Source: Timema cristinae (Eukaryota; Arthropoda; Insecta; Phasmatodea; Timematidae). From it: a stretch of DNA of 64,000 nt. Positions 11,060 to 22,758 of this stretch are shown here, one piece after another. The notes under the pieces are model-generated. The model was not told the DNA's origin, searched no databases, and saw nothing but the letters and a program-made list of their open reading frames with translations. The stretch lies in contig JBCFYV010001001.1 of NCBI GenBank assembly GCA_039000515.1, forward strand, positions 378,863 through 442,862. Reading direction: 5' to 3'. Within the stretch, counting starts at the first letter, position 1. Each line of letters opens with the position of its first letter. A program made the position numbers and the translations under genes.

Positions 11060-11336
11060 GTGACCTGGTGGTCTAGGGGTAAGGTGTCAGACTTCTATGC
11101 TGGCGGCCGGGGTTCAATCCTCGGTCCCGGCAAAGATTTATCTGATTACCAAACCCTTCCTTCACCTCTGACAAGACATCTTGTGAATGTGGGGAATGCC
11201 AGGCCTCCACCGTGGTTCGGATTCCACGTTAAACTGTAGGTCCTTCATTTCATCTCATAATCACCCTACCATTACACATTAGCGTAAGTGCGTATAACAC
11301 GAACGGGTAGTAAGACGCGGTGCTAATAATAATAAT
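11060..11336 (+). mobile_element. tRNA-derived SINE, family B, with perfect 15-bp target duplication
   Basis: The head is GTGACCTGGTGGTCTAGGGG (A box), with GGGGTTCAATCCTCGG (B box) downstream. The body includes CTTGTGAATGTGGGGAATGC. The tail is GCGTATAACACGAACGGGTA plus TAATAATAA. AAATCAGTTTTAAAG flanks it exactly at 11045-11059 and 11337-11351. The opposite-strand copy at 34234-34509 is closely similar. Confidence 0.92.
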
Positions 11337-11430
11337 AAATCAGTTTTAAAGAGGAAATGTATAGAGCCATTTTGGAAAGTATTGGAATCTACTTTTTAAT
11401 GTAAACCAGATCTTATGTTGTTAATGATGG

Positions 11431-11937
11431 CTAAAAGAGCCTACTCAAAGCAAACATTAAATGTTTATTCGGTCCAAACCTCCTCAAGCGATTCTGCTGT
11501 CGTCTCACAGCCCACAGAACCCACTCCCCAATCATTTTTCCGAGAGAAATGTTGTGTCGTGATTTAAACCTATCGATCCAACCAGACGTGCACACAAAAT
11601 CTTTACGGTCCGAGTGTTTGGCGAGCTCGTTAGCCCTGGCCATCAGTTGAGGACCGCTAACCGGCGCGTTCTCGCTTCTCTTACGTTTGAACCACTTTAA
11701 CAGCTCTTCGTCCACGTCACTACGGTCCGGCTTACGTAATCGTTTGATTCGCGACCCGTCTCTCTCGAAAGCGTTCGCGATCTTATCCCTGTTTTTCCAT
11801 ATGGAATGGATCGTGGAACTAACCAACCCGAGTTCCCGGCACACCTCTGCTTTCTTCTTTCCACTCTCTATTTGTTTTATCACGTTCACTTTATCCTCCA
11901 CACTAAACACTTTTCTTTTCCTTGCGCCTTCTTGCAT
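11431..11937 (-). pseudogene. Truncated Tigger/pogo (CENP-B-like) transposase
   Basis: The N-terminus (RKRKVFSVEDKVNVIKQIES) and VCRELGLVSSTIHSIWKNRD form the Psq-type helix-turn-helix (about residues 8-55). GPQLMARANELAKH and GWIDRFKSRHNISLGKMIGE form the CENP-B/Tc5-type second DNA-binding domain (about 90-135). After the Lys-Met-Ile-Gly block the usual continuation (GSVGCETTAESLEEVW) is found in another frame, so a small indel has broken the gene. That frame also ends at a TAA soon after. The DDE catalytic domain is absent. This is a 5' remnant, typically nuclear and DNA-binding in its family. Confidence 0.85.
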
Positions 11938-12328
11938 TACGTCTGCTTCCGAAGACAGTTTGTAACAGAATGAAGCTTTTTTTTTTTTTTCATACGTTTC
12001 CTGACGCTATTGAGAAGTTTAAGAATACCCAAGGTCACGTGGTATTGTTTGAAAAAAAACCCAAGTATCGTCTACTCCCTGGCCTGTAACTAAACCCAAC
12101 CATGTAGTTCTTCTCTCCTCACCTCTCTCTGTTTTAGTGCCGCTCCTCAACCCTTGTGAAAAAAATGCTGTTATTGGCGGCAACAAGCTAGGGGGGGGGG
12201 GGAAGCTCGGGGACTCACTCCCTCCCCATTTTCTCTCGCACCTTTCATTTTTCACTGTCCATAAAATGTCGTTCGTTGTAAGAGAGGACTGGATAGCATG
12301 TTTCATGGAGATTTAGTTTATACCACTC

Positions 12329-12415
12329 AATATTAGATGCTATGGCCAAGTTGTCGCTACAGCCGAGGAGGAAGTGCGACTAAATATCCCAAACCTGGCT
12401 ATAGTGTCTAATATT
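12329..12415. repeat. Short foldback (MITE-like) element
   Basis: AATATTAGATGCTATGGCCA at 12329-12348 pairs with TGGCTATAGTGTCTAATATT at 12396-12415, with three mismatches. Part of the loop also pairs (TTGTCGCTA with AGTGCGACTA). Just upstream (12,150-12,300) is GC-richer sequence with a 12-G run and no gene. Confidence 0.65.
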
Positions 12416-12449
12416 ATAATTATACTAACATAATGTATCTGGGCGTTGC

Positions 12450-12632
12450 TTCAAACAAACAGAAAAAAAAATCTATTTTATTCCTTCCGACCCGGAATAA
12501 AAAGAAATAAATTAAAATCGTAAAATTCTTGCCTTGAGGTGCACATGAGCTACTGAATTTTAAATTTCAGACCTCTGCGTGCATTAGCAATGCTCATGAC
12601 AGACAAACAATCTCTTCGTTTTATTAATATAA
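12450..12632 (-). mobile_element. Helitron-like fragment (3' hairpin missing)
   Basis: On the minus strand it starts near TATTAATAAAACGAAGAG and continues through GTCATGAGCATTGC and AGAGGTCTGAAATTT, the order seen in the 25.9-kb copy. The terminal hairpin and CTAG end of that copy are not found here. Confidence 0.5.
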
Positions 12633-12796
12633 ATACACACACAAGCAACCCGTTCTCCACACGGATAAACCGCTCCACGCCCTATCCAAGTGAACGCGAT
12701 GTGTTGGATCACCCCTAGGGGGCCACACCCCCTGCAAAATGAGTCCAGTTTTAAGAATTGCGAGGGTAACTACAACACTTTTAATTTTTTTTTTCT

Positions 12797-13036
12797 AGCA
12801 CCGCGTCTTACTACCAGTTCGGGTTATATGCATATGAACTAATTATTCTAATGTGTGGGGGATGAGAAAGGTTGAGTTTAGAGGAAATGTACAAGCATTT
12901 TCAAGTGTTTTTTTTTTAAGAACCACCCTTAGTAGGGCTTACACCCGACTGGTATTTGAACCCCGATCTCCCCAACATCGGCATTCCAGTATATTGTGAG
13001 GTGCGTACAACCCGAATGGGTAGTAAGACGCGGTGC

Positions 13037-13089
<53 letters not shown>

Positions 13090-13130
13090 TATTGTGAGTG
13101 ACGTCTTAGACCATGCGGCCACCGAAGCGG
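12797..13130 (-). mobile_element. tRNA-derived SINE, family C, interrupted by another SINE tail
   Basis: Minus orientation: the tail AGCACCGCGTCTTACTACC is at the left. The head, with a B-box-like TATTTGAACCCCGATC and an A-box side TTAGACCATGCGGCC, is at the right. Bases 13001-13087 are a separate insertion, listed next. Confidence 0.8.
13001..13087 (+). mobile_element. 5'-truncated SINE tail nested in a SINE, with 11-bp target duplication
   Basis: The insert starts GTGCGTACAACCCGAATGGG and ends in a long TAA array. TATATTGTGAG lies immediately before it (12990-13000) and again at its end (13088-13098). Only the 3' ~45 bp plus the array are present, as expected of a 5'-truncated, target-primed insertion. 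Confidence 0.9.
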
Positions 13131-14730
13131 GTAACAATTAATCAGTGTCCGAAGTTTTCGCTCTGTACCTTATCGGATAGATTCCCATCGCGTCTCATTG
13201 TCCACTCGCGGGTTTTGTATTTTTTTTTATTAATTACGCTAGTGGATTATAGATGAATATATAATTTAGAGGATATGCATCCGCGTTTACGTGTCAGGAG
13301 TGTAGGAAATTAAATAATAAAAAACACCCTCAATAAACCAGCTCGGGGGTTCGAGCCTCTGCGTCCTCGTCACCGGCAAACCAAATTTGACATTTAGACC
13401 GCGTGCCCACCGATGTGGGTTGGGTTGGACCTGCTGCTGTGCTTTATGATATTTTGAAAACCTTTTCAGTTGTTAAATTTTGTTGAAAAGGTCCTAGCCC
13501 CTCCTTTTATTATTATTCTGATAAGTTAATTTATCACTAATTGAAAAAAAAAAACTTAGTTCAATTTTATTGAAACGTAAAAAACAAAATCGACTATGTT
13601 TCGTCTATTTTTACTTGCAATACTTCTAATATTTTACTAGTTGCAGGAATAAAATTAATTTAATCAAAGCCCCTTCCATCAACTATAAAAAAAATCAAGA
13701 TGTTTCGTTTGACCCTTGTTTGAAAGAGAGTGAGAGAGATCTCCGTTTGGTTTGCTGATGCTACGACAGTTTATCTTCTGTGCCTGCGTCTGTATTTGAC
13801 GCTGCCTACCTGTGACGTCACGGAAAATAGGGATAGGATTTCACATGATTGTATCTACGTTTTACTCGTAGAGTTTTAAAGATAGAACATTTAAACAAAT
13901 ACCATACATTTCTAAATAATTTTGAAAATAGTCTTACTTTGTCACAAAATAATTTTCTTGATCTTGATTTTGTTTAATGTAAAAGCATTTTTTTTTAACC
14001 GTCTACAACTCAGGATATTAGGTTTATTCATGGAAATTACCAAATACCAGTAGGAATCTTCCTATCATGACGCATATGTCTATCTACGTGGAAAAGGATT
14101 AGGAAATGCAAGACAATGTTGTCCAAGCGCAAATAATTGAGTGTGTATACTCGTCACAGGAAGGGTGGGGTGAGTACTATCAGCAGGTAAACTAGAGGGC
14201 TCAAAGAACAGAACGAACTGTTCCTTTTCTTCCCTCTCTTTCTGTTTCATACATTGGCGTCTAAATGTTATAGTGTCTAAGGTAGGTCAAGTTAAGATGC
14301 AACCACTTAGAAAAATAGCTTCGAATTCACCAAATAGTCGACGTTGTTAAAAACATTGTTGAACTTGGATTTAATTCAGTAATGCATTATTTACGAGAAC
14401 ATCCCTCTTGAGTAATGGGACAAACGTACTGTACGTGTGGATATTGTAACAATTGGCCACCTCCTCTAATATCTGTCTCCCTGCACCCATCTGATCCTGG
14501 ATTCAAAAAGCAAAATAGATAGACGCGGGAAATAAATTGTAATAACACACACGTCTTTCAAACACCCAACTTGTTTCAATTCTTGTGAGCAATTGTGCAT
14601 GGCAACAAATTTATTACTAATTTGTAACTGTTAAATTTTACATTCATATAGTGTTATTGCATTCCTTTCATTATTATAAAATAAAACTGCAAATAAAACA
14701 AAATATCATCAAATAAAACAACGAACTGTG

Positions 14731-14848
14731 GAATAATTATTTAGATCCAAAGAGACTTTGTATTCAAAGAATTGAATAATATTGTTGTTGAATAATTATT
14801 TAGATCCAAAGAGACTTTGTATTCAAAGAATTGAATAATATTGTTGTT
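14731..14848. repeat. Perfect 59-bp tandem duplication
   Basis: Two abutting copies of a unit beginning GAATAATTATTTAGATCC and ending ATATTGTTGTT (14731-14789 and 14790-14848). Within a unit, TATTCAAAGAATTGAATA is a near-palindrome. It is mirrored at 62886-63003. Confidence 0.9.
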
Positions 14849-15437
14849 TGAAAAGTATTCAGAAATATGTTGATTTAATTTCTCGTGTATAGGAAAAATG
14901 TAGTAGTAATATTTGTATTTTTGTATTGTTAAGTAATATTTATTTGGATCTCATTTTAAGTATATCGTATTAAGATGGTTAAAAATAATGTTAAGGATGG
15001 CTTGAGTATCTGCTAACAAGTTAGTTAACCCTCTCCTACTAGCTATGTGATGGCTTTATGTATAGTCTGATTTTCATAGGAAGCCCGTTGTTTGAAAACT
15101 GAAATCACATGCTGGCGGGGTAAAAAAATAAATTTGTATTATTTTACATTATTAGCCCGTTTAATTACTCATCTAAAGCTAAATTATACAGTAATCTATA
15201 AGTAGGTAATACTGAAAGTTATTGATAACTTTTCAGATGAGCTTTATGATTAATAACTCAAATAAGACATAATTCTAGAATTCCAAATGACAATGTAGTG
15301 GTCGAAAGTAGGCTTGTTATAAAAATAAGGGCCTAATAGGTAGGGTCTTCCTTAACCCCTTCCCTTACTTAGTAGGTCACAAGCCACCACTGGATGTGAA
15401 AAGTTTACATCCGTTCGGAAAATGAACTTTTTTTTTT

Positions 15438-15722
15438 CTATTTATTTATTTCCCTATGTTTTTGTTTCATTACCATTTCTCTCCTCTGCTTGTTCTTGGT
15501 GTTGTCCCACCATTTCATCAATTGTTTGGGAGTCCTTGTCGTCACGAAGCTGAACTTGTTGAACTCCCGTTGTATCGTCAGCCAGCATTTCTTCCGGGCG
15601 GCCGACGTATCTGCGTTTGATGTCTTGTCCTCGAGAATACTCCGGTATTTCTTGGTTAGTTCGAACAAAATCTGTTTCTCTACGGGAGAATAGACGAGGC
15701 GGCACCTGCGCTCAGACTCCAT
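15438..15722 (-). CDS. Myb/SANT-like DNA-binding protein (left-arm copy)
   Basis: From the first ATG (15722) the 94-residue product starts MESERRCRLVYSPVEKQ. It carries a trihelix/Myb-SANT-like pattern: FELTKKYRSILEDK, ARKKCWLTIQREFNKFS and TRTPKQLMKWWDNTKNKQRR. These Trp and Lys/Arg positions are typical of the compact Myb/SANT-like domain found in FSBP/Apontic-type regulators and in DNA-binding partners of some transposons. The frame ends 12 codons past the domain. A GTAATG directly after the last domain Met could be a donor, so the real protein may be longer. It is identical to the copy at 62012-62296. Function is inferred from the domain only. Confidence 0.6.
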   Translation of the reverse strand: MESERRCRLVYSPVEKQILFELTKKYRSILEDKTSNADTSAARKKCWLTIQREFNKFSFVTTRTPKQLMKWWDNTKNKQRREMVMKQKHREINK

Positions 15723-15761
15723 TTCGAAAGGACTGCTACTAAAGAAACGTTCCTTCCCTAA

Positions 15762-15850
15762 AGAAGAGCGTACTTTAAAAAGGTTGTCATAGTTACTGCG
15801 CGTCACGGAAACGCCCGAACTTTGTTCGGGATGACTTCGATCGCTCTTCT
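15762..15850. repeat. Inverted repeat with an internal perfect hairpin upstream of the SANT gene
   Basis: Mirror of 61884-61972. AGAAGAGCG and CGCTCTTCT bracket about 70 bp that contain the 17-bp hairpin CCCGAACTTTGTTCGGG. It lies about 40 bp 5' of the SANT start codon. It could be a tiny MITE or a leader structure. Confidence 0.5.
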
Positions 15851-17196
15851 AGCAGGCAACCTTTAGCTGGGAAAAGGTTCCTTGGCAAAGTACTGATCCA
15901 ACTGGCTGGATAGGAACAGAGGGAGGGAGAGTTATTGAGGATGAAGGGGATTGAAGGGGCGGGAGGGAAGTCGCACGTATGACGTCAGCACTTGTGTCTG
16001 AGCTAGAGTCGTCTCCTACAGGGCTAGAGGGTTGTATCCAGAGTGGGTTTTTTGTTTGTTTTACTTTCTCGCAGTAGTAAAAAAATTGAGTTCTAGATTT
16101 TGATGGATGTCGACGTCTCATGACCCGTTAAAACTGAAATAGTGTATGTTACTTTTACAAGAGCCGAAATAATTCTACCGATCGTGCTAAAATTTGCTAT
16201 ACAGAGTTTTTATAACGTTTACCAGATGAGTTTCTTGAAATGAGCTATCTAACCCTTAAATTGAGAGTAGTATACTCAAGGACGAAAAAAGAGAGAGAAA
16301 AAAAGATTTTCTCAAAATCTGTTCTAACGGTGTTGATTAAAATTAGTATCCATACATTGTTAATATTACAAACAAAATGGCTCATCTTATTCTCTCGGGA
16401 AAATGACTAAAGACCCATCTACAATATGTAACAAAACATGTTGTATAACACAAACGTTTAGTAACAATGTTATATGTAACATGTTGTAAAACTTCTCTCC
16501 CAGCTCGGGAAAGTGTTCATTTATCAGTACATTAATTTGGCGGACAATGCATTTCCATTGAAAAACAACATAATGAAACGCTATAATGGTGAACGCGTAC
16601 AAAGGCTCGAGAAAAAGGGTCTACAACGGTCGTCATTGCAGGGCTAGAAGAGTTGTTGAGAATGCTATAGAGATATTATCAGTAGTATCCCTAGTTCTGA
16701 TGAAACCTTTGATTCTTGAACCTCAAAAGCGGAAAGGGCGGTTTTAGCTTGTGCACAACTTCCCCAGGAGAAATACATCTTCTTCCAAATATTCTCCTGC
16801 AGGTACATTTGACTCAAAGAATGAGATAAATGGGGACCCGATTCTTGGAGAGTGGATAGTTGTACAACTAACCAGTGACACACTTCTTATGATGAAAGGG
16901 GTTCCTAATAAAACCCTCTGAAATAGATCGATTGGCTTGTAAAGAGCTAAGTTTGTTTTTCTTATCTCATCAAATGGAAGTGACGTGGCAGAATAATTAC
17001 TAGTTATTGTTTATGTTAGTGAATAATTATTAATCATTCTCCCTGAATAATAATATAATTTTAAGTTAAGATCTAATTTAACTTATAAATATGATTCCAT
17101 TAATCTTACTCATAATATTATTAATTTAAGATCGACCTTTGTAATATGTCATGATATCAAGATTATTGTAAAAGGATAGGGGGGAGAAGGAATATG
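15851..17196. other. Flank of the SANT gene, no second gene established
   Basis: A GC-richer segment (15,850-16,120) carries a CRE-like TGACGTCA near 15,980. Its open frame of about 90 codons shows no domain and is not called as a gene. The remainder is AT-rich. Confidence 0.4.
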
Positions 17197-17640
17197 AAGA
17201 ACAGGAACAGCTACAGGAATGGAATGAGAAAGTGAAAGAGTGAGGAAATAAATTTATCATGGAAAAGTGTGAAGTGATAGTAATGAAAAGATAAAGTATA
17301 GGGCCTTGTGTAGCTAAAAAGTTGGATGGAGTATAGCTGAGAAAAGAACAGAAGGTAAAATATCTTGGAGTTGTGATTGGGGCGGAAGGTGAAAGTAGAT
17401 AAGATGATAGCAGGAAGAGTTGTTCTATAGGTGTGTAAGAGACCTGATAAGGATAAGAGAAGTGCCCTTGAAGTGTAAGGAAATGTTGTACAGGGCGTAC
17501 TTTGTACCTATTGTCACACATGCAGAAGAAACATGGATATTGAATGTAGAGAGACTAGATTAGGAAAGGGGAGCCCATGAGAATCAAGTATATGAGGAGC
17601 ATGTTGGCTGTCGTGACAAGAAACAAGATTAGGGAAAGTA
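17197..17640 (+). pseudogene. Decayed LINE reverse-transcriptase C-terminal fragment (left-arm copy)
   Basis: Across frames the plus strand reads LQEWNEKVKE, then MEKCEVIVMKR, KVKYLGVVIGAEG, REVPLKCKEMLYRAYFVPIV, and ERG-EPMRIKYMRSMLA with NKIRES. This order (WN, KTEVMV, FKYLGS, RxxLYRAYxVPILTY..ETW, MRFLRSMxG) is the conserved stretch after the catalytic core of non-LTR reverse transcriptases. Several stops and frameshifts interrupt it, so it is a pseudogene fragment. Confidence 0.7.
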
Positions 17641-17759
17641 CTTTCTCTTCCTTACTCTTTGAGATACTTAGTAAATTATCATTTCAAAGCTACTTTCAGG
17701 ACTATTAAAAATGAAAACAAATTATTTGAAATATATTTTTTTATAAAACCGTGCTATAA

Positions 17760-18055
17760 AACCCCGTACTTGAGCTATACCAACCAATCGGACGCCACCG
17801 TTAGCGATTATGATGTTAACAATTGAGGATAGAGGGTGTCATATGGTCAGCACAACTAACTCTCCAGCCGTTAGTCTGTTTACAAGGCCGGAGATTTTCC
17901 ATTCAAGTAGCTCCTCATTTGTCCTCAAGAGGTTGAGTTGATCCCGTTCGAGATCTACTGCTTCACGAAATATTTTGGAAGCGCCAGGGATCGAACCCGG
18001 GACCTCTGGATCTGTAGCCCAAGAACTCTGACCATTAGACCACCAAGGTGGTCTT
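17760..18055 (-). mobile_element. tRNA-derived SINE, family A, with 11-bp target duplication
   Basis: Minus orientation: the head is at the right, with GGGATCGAACCCGGGAC (B-box complement) and CCATTAGACCACCAAGG (A-box complement). The body contains AGCTCCTCATTTGTCCTC. CCGTGCTATAA flanks both sides at 17749-17759 and 18056-18066. Confidence 0.9.
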
Positions 18056-18251
18056 CCGTGCTATAAGCAAATATATATTTTTAAATGGAAGTTCGGCAAA
18101 TGGGGAGTTGACTGTTATTGATACATCCTGTATTTTAGTTTGAAATGAAGATTGTTGATTGCAGACGTAAGCGGAACGGCAATGACGTTCCTCAAGAAAG
18201 GGCCAGTTTCTAGTCAAATTTAGTACGCCACGCCTCAATTGTGGCGCTACA

Positions 18252-18461
18252 CTAAGGGCCAGTTTCATAGTCAAATTTAGTACGCCTCAAGTGCGGCGCT
18301 ACACTAAGTACAAGACGACACCTACCTAAACCAGAATGGAATGGGCCAGTTTCCTATGCGAGAACAGCCCATTCCATTCTGGTTTAGGTAGGTGTCGTCA
18401 TGTACTTAGTGTAGCGCTGCACTCGAGGCGTACTAAATTTGACTATGAAACTGGCCCTTAG
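18252..18461. mobile_element. Foldback MITE with 95-bp arms
   Basis: The left arm (18252-18346) starts CTAAGGGCCAGTTTCATAGT and ends with ACCAGAATGGAATGGGC. The right arm (18367-18461) is its inverse, and the 20-nt loop is CAGTTTCCTATGCGAGAACA. A few substitutions separate the arms. Directly upstream (18194-18257) is a partial extra copy of the outer arm, lacking the inner half. Confidence 0.88.
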
Positions 18462-18469
18462 AGTGTCCA

Positions 18470-21400
18470 CAAAATCAAACCACGGAGTTTTTGGTGAATA
18501 CCGGATGACGAGCCACTTGTTTCACTTTTTAATTATTTTTTTTGTCAGTTCTTGTTCACAGCGGATAATACTATTAACTTCATTGGTAGAAATAATGCGG
18601 ACCCTTCCTACTTGAAGGCTAGTTCGCACAAGGTCAAGGTCACGATCGATGCGGTCTTGAGTTGGGCACTCTCAGGCATTATGCGCGTTGGTGAAATGAT
18701 ATTACCCTTTTTTTTTATCACTGTTATTATAAGAGTAGGGCCTATACATTCCTTCATTTATCCTCTCTGGTGGAATGTTGTACATGCTAATTTTGTATTA
18801 TGTTTCTGCTACAATGTTTATTATTTAGTTTCAAATACCTTAAACGTTTTAAGAAAATGTCTCAATTTTTCCAAAAACGTTTAAAATAATTATTCCTTTT
18901 AAAGCAGGCCTAGTTACAATTTTTTTTTCTAAACAAAATTTATGTTGTGGGTTTTCGCACGGTCTAACACAACACAACTTTCGTGTTTAGACTGGTTTGT
19001 CCATAGACAGTGCGTTCGGGGTTTGAAGTCTGGTTGGGTGTACCGAAAGTTATGTTAACTTTTAATCCAAGGGTCAGTTGTTGCATTCGATGACGAGCTT
19101 ATAATATAATATCCCCCACCCCCCTTACTTTAATTTCCCCCTTAGTCCGGATTATTTCCAAATACAATGTTAAACTATTGAATGCGTTGTAGGTGTTACG
19201 AAACTTATAAAACTCTTCTATTAGCCCTGTGCATTCAGGAGGAACAAAAAAATACATTATAATAATATTTTATAAGTTTGTGGGTGGAGTCAACCCCCAT
19301 CTTCCCCCACTTTTTTTCTCTCGCCACCAAACCCCAACTCCGGGCCCTAATACTTTTACATTGCTATCGACATAAAAACATTCAATTACATGGTTTTCCG
19401 TTTTTATTTAACGAATATTTTGAATATTAGGCCTATTGGTGACGCAACGCTGGGTGTACAAACTAAAAAAAACAACTAAACTAAACATGAAAAAGTAAAA
19501 TGGCTACACCATTTGATCAGGGATCTGAGAAACTTCGATAATATCGATATCGATTCGAGTTATATATTATTCGAGTTGCTCTTTATCACGTGATATGTTT
19601 AAGAACTTTAGAACAAAGATTAAAAACTAATAATTTTTTTTCTAGATGTGTAATCGATTAGATAATTTTTCGACATGCCTGAGTAATATTTGCTTCGATT
19701 CAAACTCAAAATAACCTTCTTCACTGATGTCAACGTTTGATATAAAACCGGACTTCATACGACACTTGATCTAGCAACGTGCCATCCTGATCATACTATG
19801 TATAAATTCATATAACAATTTATGTAGAAGTCCGCTGTATCCACAGATAATTCCAAATTTGTCGAATTTGATTTTTATCATAAAAGAAAAGCCAAACTCA
19901 CAGTGTTATTAATTAAGGAACTCCCTTATAACTAATTTATCCTCTGAGACTCTGCCTCGAATATTTAAATTAACTTTACTCTGGTTTATTTTTTGCTTAC
20001 TGTTATCCTTATGTTTAAATACTTACGCCTTTACTGCTCTCAAGTTATTTATTTATTATTTTTATCATCTATCATTAATAATTATGTCCTATTTTTTTTG
20101 TAATTATTCATCAGTATGTATCATTATTTAGATATTATTGTATTTTATTGTATGCACTTGTAAGGTACTTGTGTACTTTTCAGTGCTGGCCTGCCATTGG
20201 TCTCACGACTGTTGACCAGCACTATATTGTATGAAATTGAAATTATTATGAAATAAATAAGTTGGCCCTATAATATAAAATATTTTAGATAAACTCCTGG
20301 ATGGGGAATGGCATACCGGTATATTTTTATTTTATTTTAATAAACTTTTGCTTGGTAACAAATAGGAATATTATTTACAAAATACTGGTATTAGATTACA
20401 GATTACTATTGCTATTATTTAGTATTGACTAACTTAATGGAAGTAACAATGACCAAAAATACAACAGATTTTAGATATTGCACAGTAAGCAACAATAAGA
20501 CTTAAGACAATGGTTTAAATTTACTAATAAAGTGAACTAAGACAATGAGCATAAGTTATATTTAAATGTCCTCTCAGTTTACTTCATTGGGGGCAGTAAT
20601 TTAAATAAAATGGTGGCACCAAAATTCATTATATTCAAACATGAATATGCTCAAACAATAAAAGTTCAGATGTTTGATGAATTGTAAGAAAGGCAAATTA
20701 ATAACTGGTAAGCATCTTACCTTGACTTTTTATTTTTATGGTAAAAGTTTATAGTATCTTTCATCAGTTTACTAATAATTGTTATCAAGAAAAAGGGACT
20801 TAGGAACAATTTTTTTTAAATGGGACTTTTAAGAACTTATGGACTAACCCCAAAATCCCTTCGGTTAGTGAGAGAGAGAGAGAGATGTATAAAACTGGGA
20901 GAATGTTCAAAGTTTGAAACTAAAAGCACCTCATTGGTTCAAATTCAAACCTTTTGGCCAATTGCAGGAGGGCTTAGATGTGACCAAGAAGAGATTATGA
21001 AATAGTCCGTGAAGAATACAGAAGCAAATAGCTTAAATTAGGTCACGTTTCGATTCGTACAAAGGGTGGTGAACAAAGCACATAGTCCAGCACTAGACAT
21101 ATTATGTACCCCACAACGACCAGCACGGCGAGCGCGGACTGCATAGACGGACCTGACTGAGGAAGAAACTCCCCTAACCCATACCTTTAACTTTGAATCT
21201 ACAACCAGACCACTGGTGAAACAATTGATGATTTCAACATACCGGACGATGAACTAAGCTACAAACTACTTCCTGAACCCAAATGAATGGACCAATCAAG
21301 TGACTTGCCCATCAATTCACCCAGTTCATCTCATTAATCATCCAACTCTGTAACAAACTCACCCTATACCATCCAATGAAAACTCCGGCCAATCACCATC

Positions 21401-22300
21401 CCATATATCATCCAAATATTGACAACTAATACCAGAATCCCCATGTACTATCACTCAAGGCCAACAAGGGTGAGGATTACTAACTAGATGGTATTCTCCC
21501 CCCCTCCCCCTTCTATCTGGAAGATCAATCTAAGTAGAAATCCAGTTCAAGACCAAAGCGCTTTCCCTCCTTAACACTTTGCCATGCCTCGAAACTACCA
21601 ACTTAACTGAAATCCCGATACTAAATTTAATAAATTTAAGAGACCAAAACCACATTCCACTGATCCTTCGTTATTTATATGACCGTCCGGTTGTAGCAGA
21701 TATTAATATCCTAAACCAGCCAGTCCTGCTTTATTTTCATTTCATTTCCCCTCTAGTTCTAGTTATTGCTACTCCGTTCTTCTCTTCTTTTGTTTGGCTA
21801 AAATTATAGGCTACTCTTGCTCATAACTATTGTTAATTTGTTTCAATCTTGGATAGCAATAAATTTAATAATGAAACGAAAAATTAACTAATAACTAATA
21901 CATATTTATCCTGTGTGATCATCTTTTTAAACGGCCAATTAATGTAAACGCACGTGTTTTTTACTTTCTGTTTAGTGTGTTTATGAAGAAAACTATACGA
22001 CTATTATTATATCTTCTGTTAGTCAATAAATAAAAAACGGGTGTAGCAACAGTACAGTATCTAATCGAATCTAATGCGGACCTAGATTTTCAAAGCCTTG
22101 GAACCGAAAGATCTGTTTTGTCATCCATCCTTGAGTTCACTTCACTTCACTTTATTTCCCAAAAACTCCCAAGTACAGAAAGCAATGGTGGAGGTGTTCT
22201 TGTTTGACAACAATCCAAAATGTAGTGAAGGCACGCGGAGGTTAGGGAAAGACAAGGCAGGCCGAATAGAAGGCGCGAAAAACTGAGATAGTCGAACGAT
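18470..22300. other. Long gene-poor stretch downstream of the secreted-protein gene
   Basis: AT-rich with several short open frames but no recognised exon. There is a possible LINE 3' end at about 19,975-20,240 (TGTATGCACTTGTAAGG, then ATGAAATTGAAATTATT and AATAAATAA). A GA microsatellite lies near 20,870. Palindromic TATCGATATCGATTCGAG lies near 19,542. I see nothing else. Confidence 0.35.
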
Positions 22301-22303
22301 AAA

Positions 22304-22758
22304 CACCGGATGCAAAAAAAAGGAAAGAGGGGTTTTAGGAGCGAGAGAGGGGTTAGGGGTGGAAGGGCTTTAGTAGTGAGAGCGTGGAGGGGGGAGGAAA
22401 AAGGCTTTAGGAGCGAGAGTGAGGAGAGGGTTGAAAGGGCTTTAGGAACGAGAGCGGGGAGAGAAGAAGAAGAAATTTAGAAATGAGAGCTGGATGAGAG
22501 GAAGAAGAGATTTAGAAGTGAGAGCTGGGAGATGAGCGAAAGAGCTAAGAGAGGGGCGGGATGTAGGATAGAAAGAGAGGAGTGGGAAAGAGCTGCTGTA
22601 GGAATGAGAATGGGGCTGTAGGAATGAAAAGAGAGAGAAGAGTGTTGGAGGGGTTTAGGCGTGAAAGCGAGGGGAGAGGATGTAGGATAGAAAGCGAGAA
22701 GTGAGGAAGAAGGGTTGTAAGATTGAGCGTTGGGAGAGGAAAGTCTTTACGAGGGAGA
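22304..22758 (-). repeat. Polypurine/polypyrimidine degenerate minisatellite in the 3' UTR
   Basis: On the minus (mRNA) strand this is an almost pure C/T tract. It is built of variants of CTCTCGCTCCTAAAGCCC spaced about 30-45 bp apart. It lies between the stop codon at 22996 and a candidate AATAAA signal (reverse of 22151-22156), so it would be transcribed as 3' UTR. Strand asymmetry on this scale can favour triplex (H-DNA) structure. Confidence 0.75.

Noticed and set aside
11060..11130. Functional tRNA gene
   Set aside because: A and B boxes are present, but no cloverleaf acceptor pairing is evident and the sequence continues into a SINE body with a target duplication.
19540..19565. Regulatory palindrome ATCGATATCGAT
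   Set aside because: Short AT-rich palindromes are expected by chance here; no associated gene.
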